Position numbers and translations under genes: made by a program
Assembly: GCF_042433955.1 (NCBI RefSeq)
Contig: NZ_JBHLUH010000012.1
Span: 62,001 to 126,000, forward strand
Direction of reading: 5' to 3'
From: Phytohabitans kaempferiae
GTDB taxonomy: Bacteria > Actinomycetota > Actinomycetes > Mycobacteriales > Micromonosporaceae
Length of the DNA: 64,000 bases
Shown: one piece after another, positions 60,708 through 64,000 of the stretch
How the letters are laid out: each line of letters opens with the position of its first letter
Numbering within the stretch: the stretch's first letter is position 1
The notes under the pieces: model-generated
What the model saw: only the letters and a program-made list of their open reading frames with translations
Databases searched by the model: none
Told to the model about the DNA's origin: nothing

Positions 60708-62825
60708 GTGGTGGAGTACCCGGAGCTGGCCGCCCGTACCCGGAGGTTCACCCGCGGAGCGCCGCGGGCCGTGACAGTCGCGAGCGACGGCTCGCGGGTC
60801 GTCTTTCTGCGCTCGTCGGGCCCGGAGGACCCCGCCGACGCCCTGTGGGTGTTCGACGTGGGCACCGCGACCGAGCGGCTGATCGCCGATCCGGCGGTGC
60901 TGCTCGCCGACGCCCCAGACGACCTGCCCGCCCAGGAGCGGGCGCTGCGCGAGCGGCTGCGCCTCTCGGCGAGCGGCATCGGGTCGTACGCGACCGACCC
61001 CGCCGCGCGGGTCGCGTCGTTCCCGCTCGGCGGTCGCCTCTTCCGCGCCGACCTGGTCGCCGGTGACGTGGTCGAGGTCGCGACGGCCGGCCCGGTCGTC
61101 GACCCCCGCCCCGACCCGCAGGGGCGCCGCATCGCGTACGTGACGTCGGGCAACCTTCACGTGATCCACCCCGACGGCACCGACGCGCTGCTGGCCGGCG
61201 AGGACGGTGACGTCACCTGGGGGCTCGCCGAGTTCATCGCGGCGGAGGAGCTGGGGCGCTACCGCGGCTTCTGGTGGGCGCCCGACGGGCGGTGCATCCT
61301 TGCCGCGCGGGTCGACGAGTCCCGCGTGCCCCGCTGGCACCTGCACGACCCGGCCCGCCCGGAGGTGGCGCCGACCAGCGTGGCCTACCCGTACGCGGGG
61401 GCGGCCAACGCCGAGGTCACCCTCCACCTGCTCGACCTCGACGGCGGCTGGGTCGACGTGCACTGGGACCGGGAGACCTACCCCTACCTGGTGTCGGTCC
61501 ACTGGGCCGAGGGCGGCCCGCTGATCACCGTGCTGCGCCGCCTCCAGCAGCACGGGCTCGTGCTCTCGGTCGACCCCCGCACGGGCGAGACCCAGGTGCA
61601 CGCCGAGCTGGCCGACCCGCGCTGGGTCGAGCCCGTCGCCGGCACGCCCAGCCACCTGCCCGACGGGCGCGTGCTGGTCGGCGGCGAGCTGGCCCACGAC
61701 GGATACGACGCCCGGTGCCTCTTCGCCGACGGCACGCTGCTCACCCCGCCCTCGCTGTACGTGCGCCGCGTCGTCGGCCGCATGTCCGCCGGCGCCGGCG
61801 CGGGCTCGCCCGACCTGCTCGTCGAGGCGAGTGAGGGCGAGCCGAGCGAGCAGCACCTCTTCCGCGTACGCACCGCGATCGGCGCTGGCGGTGCCGAGAT
61901 CCGCCCGCTCACCAGCGCGCCCGGCTGGCACATGGGCGCGGTCGGTGGTGACGTGCTGGTGGTCGGCTCCGCCTCGCTCGACCGGGCCGGCACGCAGTGG
62001 ACGGTGTGGCGCGCCGGCAAGCAGGTCGCCGGGATCACCTCGCACGCCGCCAAGCCGCCGTACTCACCCCGCCCGGTCCTGGAGCGGGTCGCCGATCGCC
62101 GCCTCCCCGCCGCCGTCCTGTACCCCCGCAACCACGTGACCGGCCGCCGCCTGCCCGTACTGCTCGACGTCTACGGCGGCCCCGGCCACCAGGAGGTCCT
62201 GTCCGCGCGGTCGAGGTGGCTCGAGCGGCAGTGGTGGGCGGACGCCGGGTTCGCGGTGGTCACTGTCGACAATCGGGGTACTCCTGGCGTCGCCCCCTCG
62301 TTCGAGAAGGTGATCCACCGCCGCGTGGCCGACGTGGCCCTCACCGATCAGGTCGACGCGCTGGCCGCACTCGCCGACAAGCACCCCGACCTCGACCTGG
62401 AGCGCGTGTCGATCCGCGGCTGGTCGTTCGGCGGCTGGCTGGCCGGCCTGGCGATCCTGCGCCGGCCGGAGATCTTCCGCTGCGGCATCGCCGGCGCCCC
62501 GGTGACCGACTGGCACCTGTACGACACCGCCTACACCGAGCGCTACCTCGGCCTGCCGAGCGAAAACGCCGACGTCTACGCCCACCACTCACTCATCGAG
62601 CTGGCCGCCGAGCCCGCTCACGACGCCCGTCCGCTGCTGCTGATCCACGGCCTGGCCGACGACAACGTCGTAGCCGCCCACACGCTCCGCCTCTCCGCGG
62701 CGCTGCTGGCATCCGGCCGCCCCCACTCGGTGATCCCGCTGACCGGCGCGACGCACATGGCCGCCGGTGGCGTGGCCGAGCAACTGCTCCGGGTTGAGCT
62801 GGACTTCCTCCGCCGCAACATGTAG
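60708..62825 (+). CDS. Dipeptidyl-peptidase-IV-type S9 prolyl peptidase
   Basis: This 705-aa protein has a beta-propeller-like N-terminal part (to ~440) and an alpha/beta-hydrolase domain. The catalytic Ser is in IRGWSFGGWLAG, the Asp in LLIHGLADDNVV and the His in LTGATHMAAGG. The FIAAEELGRYRGFWW segment carries the Glu pair that anchors the peptide N-terminus in DPP-IV-like enzymes. No signal peptide is visible, so it is probably cytoplasmic. No ribosome-binding site is seen. TACGAT lies just before the two GTG codons, so translation may be leaderless from 60711. Confidence 0.9.
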   Translation: MVEYPELAARTRRFTRGAPRAVTVASDGSRVVFLRSSGPEDPADALWVFDVGTATERLIADPAVLLADAPDDLPAQERALRERLRLSASGIGSYATDPAARVASFPLGGRLFRADLVAGDVVEVATAGPVVDPRPDPQGRRIAYVTSGNLHVIHPDGTDALLAGEDGDVTWGLAEFIAAEELGRYRGFWWAPDGRCILAARVDESRVPRWHLHDPARPEVAPTSVAYPYAGAANAEVTLHLLDLDGGWVDVHWDRETYPYLVSVHWAEGGPLITVLRRLQQHGLVLSVDPRTGETQVHAELADPRWVEPVAGTPSHLPDGRVLVGGELAHDGYDARCLFADGTLLTPPSLYVRRVVGRMSAGAGAGSPDLLVEASEGEPSEQHLFRVRTAIGAGGAEIRPLTSAPGWHMGAVGGDVLVVGSASLDRAGTQWTVWRAGKQVAGITSHAAKPPYSPRPVLERVADRRLPAAVLYPRNHVTGRRLPVLLDVYGGPGHQEVLSARSRWLERQWWADAGFAVVTVDNRGTPGVAPSFEKVIHRRVADVALTDQVDALAALADKHPDLDLERVSIRGWSFGGWLAGLAILRRPEIFRCGIAGAPVTDWHLYDTAYTERYLGLPSENADVYAHHSLIELAAEPAHDARPLLLIHGLADDNVVAAHTLRLSAALLASGRPHSVIPLTGATHMAAGGVAEQLLRVELDFLRRNM

Positions 62826-62862
62826 CGCGAGCCCGCACCGGACTTCCGGTACGGGCTCGCGC
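62825..62862. terminator. Hairpin terminator between S9 peptidase and transporter gene
   Basis: GCGCGAGCCCG (62825-62835) pairs perfectly with CGGGCTCGCGC (62852-62862), with an inner ACCGGA/TTCCGGT pair. It starts in the S9 stop codon and is followed by a G-rich run. It serves two convergent genes. Confidence 0.8.
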
Positions 62863-62877
62863 CGGGGGGTGGGGGAG

Positions 62878-64000
62878 TTACTGCTTGACGAAGGCGTTCA
62901 CGAAGGCCGGGTAGCCGAACACGCTGGAGATGAAGACGCCGCCGGCCTTGGAGCCGTGCAGGTAGTAGGCGACCTCGACGTACATCGGGACGGCGGGGGC
63001 CAGCTCCTTCATGATCCGCTCGTCGAGCTTGGCCCACTCGGTGGCCTGTGCGGCCGGGTCCATGGCGAGCACACGGTCGAACTCGGCGTTGATGGCGTCG
63101 TCGTTGAGGTACGACGTGTTGCTGTTGCCCTCAGCCTTGATCGAGCGCCCGTCGAAGAGGACCGGCAGGATCGAGGCGCCGCTGGGCCAGTCGGCGGCCC
63201 ACGAGTCGAGGTACAGGTCCCAGGGGTTGTCCTTCTTCTTGGTCTCGTCGAGCTTGGCGTCGGCCGGGATGGTCTTCACCGTGATCTTGAAGCCGGCCTT
63301 CTCCAGGTTGCCCTTGAGCTGCGTACCCAACTCGACCGAGTCGTCGCCCACGCCGAGTACGAGTTCGGGGGTCTTGCCGGCGAGCAGCTCCTTGCTCTTC
63401 TCCACGTTGCCGCTGGGACCGGCCGGGTAGGCGTCGTACTTCTGGTAGCCGATCGTGGCCGGCGGCATGAGCGTGGTGAGCGGGGACGCCACCGTCTCGC
63501 CACCGATCGACTTGATGAACCCGTCACGGTCGATCGCGTAGTTGAGCGCCTGGCGTACGGAGAGGTCGGTGACCCGCTGCGTGTTGATGGTGAGCCGCCA
63601 CGCGGTGGGCGTGGGCGAGATGACCGAGCGGTCCTTGAGCGCCGCGTTGCCCGCGACCTGGGAGACAAGCGCCGACGGTACGCCGTTGAACGCGAGCGCG
63701 GACTGGTCGGGGCCGCTGTCGGCGATCACGCGGTTGGCGCCCGCGGCGGGGTCGGGGCCGAAGTTCCACACGAACCTGTCCGGGTACTGGTGGCGGACCG
63801 GGTCGGTGGCCGGGTCCCAGTGCTCGTTGCGCTCCAGCACCAGCTCGACGCCGGGCGTGTGCTTTGTGATCTTGTACGGCCCCGAGGAGAAGGGCTGGTT
63901 GTCCAGGTTGACGCCGGTGTCCTTGTCCGGCGGCAGCGGCGCGCTCGACGGCAGCGACAGCGCGAACGGCAGGTCGCAGTGCGCCTTGGCGAACTCGAAC
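62878..64000 (-). CDS. Oligopeptide/nickel-type ABC substrate-binding protein, 5' end missing
   Basis: The frame is open to the last base of the window, so only the C-terminal ~373 residues are present. It belongs to the SBP_bac_5 family. Evidence is PFSSGPYKITKHTPGVELVL followed by LERNEHWDP, the VRQALNYAIDRDGFIKSIGG segment, PDKDTGVN and WDLYLDSWAADWPSGASIL. Such proteins are usually lipoproteins that bind peptides or other ligands for an ABC importer. The signal peptide lies outside the window. The ligand cannot be told from the sequence. Ends 15 bp from the shared terminator. Confidence 0.88.
   Translation of the reverse strand, partial: FEFAKAHCDLPFALSLPSSAPLPPDKDTGVNLDNQPFSSGPYKITKHTPGVELVLERNEHWDPATDPVRHQYPDRFVWNFGPDPAAGANRVIADSGPDQSALAFNGVPSALVSQVAGNAALKDRSVISPTPTAWRLTINTQRVTDLSVRQALNYAIDRDGFIKSIGGETVASPLTTLMPPATIGYQKYDAYPAGPSGNVEKSKELLAGKTPELVLGVGDDSVELGTQLKGNLEKAGFKITVKTIPADAKLDETKKKDNPWDLYLDSWAADWPSGASILPVLFDGRSIKAEGNSNTSYLNDDAINAEFDRVLAMDPAAQATEWAKLDERIMKELAPAVPMYVEVAYYLHGSKAGGVFISSVFGYPAFVNAFVKQ

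Overview
The window comes from a high-GC actinomycete chromosome. Mycothiol genes (mshB, mca), the mycoredoxin Mrx1, WhiB7, AdnAB, an ANTAR regulator and an XRE(DUF5753)/DUF397 pair place it in the Actinomycetia. The overall style (GTG starts, dispersed start-linked repeats, two large membrane GGDEF-EAL proteins) suggests Micromonosporaceae, but that family-level call is inference. There is no prophage, CRISPR array, rRNA or tRNA that I can see. Most of the window is conserved core with tightly packed, often 4-bp-overlapping genes.

Layout: 1-9.2 kb holds the end of a large membrane protein, purE-purK, a PadR regulator, a degenerate asparagine-synthetase-like protein, a YyaL/SPATA20-type protein and an LPG-synthase-like membrane protein. 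9.2-18.9 kb holds a membrane GGDEF-EAL protein and a block that I recall as syntenic in mycobacteria (YyaL, small membrane protein, mca, DUF4307, greA, metB), with ilvA and an amidase. 18.9-31 kb holds a DUF5679 protein, a cluster of three DnaA boxes, an RRE/ThiF-like protein, an ABC1 kinase, whiB7 with a full attenuator leader, uvrD2, mrx1, an XRE/DUF397 pair, nudC and an M16 peptidase pair. 31-45.5 kb holds a MOSC protein, an ArsR-type regulator with an MFS exporter and a large operator, an AlkZ-like glycosylase, adnB-adnA and two LOG-family proteins. 45.5-64 kb holds divergent dapE/dapD, a secreted subtilase with a palindromic operator, a sigma-factor remnant, pdtaR, a second GGDEF-EAL protein, dapC-fdxA, a GNAT protein, a MITE, mshB, an S9 peptidase and the 3' part of an oligopeptide-binding lipoprotein gene.

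How the genes fit together: purE/K (purines), ilvA and metB (amino acids) and dapC/D/E (lysine and cell wall) are housekeeping biosynthesis. mshB makes mycothiol, Mca uses it for detoxification, and Mrx1 and WhiB7 sit in the same redox and antibiotic-stress network. uvrD2, adnAB and the AlkZ-like gene form a DNA-repair group. Two c-di-GMP proteins point to second-messenger control.

The most striking unexplained structures are (i) a dispersed ~75-bp palindromic repeat found four times, each time between two convergent genes; (ii) the whiB7 leader, with a possible 90-codon ORF ending next to an intrinsic terminator and an AT tract beside the -35 box; (iii) two perfect-symmetry operators (35023-35054 and 51187-51208); (iv) three DnaA boxes before an orphan RiPP-like gene; (v) pseudoenzyme-like proteins (asparagine synthetase, a NudC without its zinc ribbon); and (vi) a 172-bp MITE flanked by CTAG. 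Start codons were chosen from ribosome-binding sites by eye. Motif positions are approximate.
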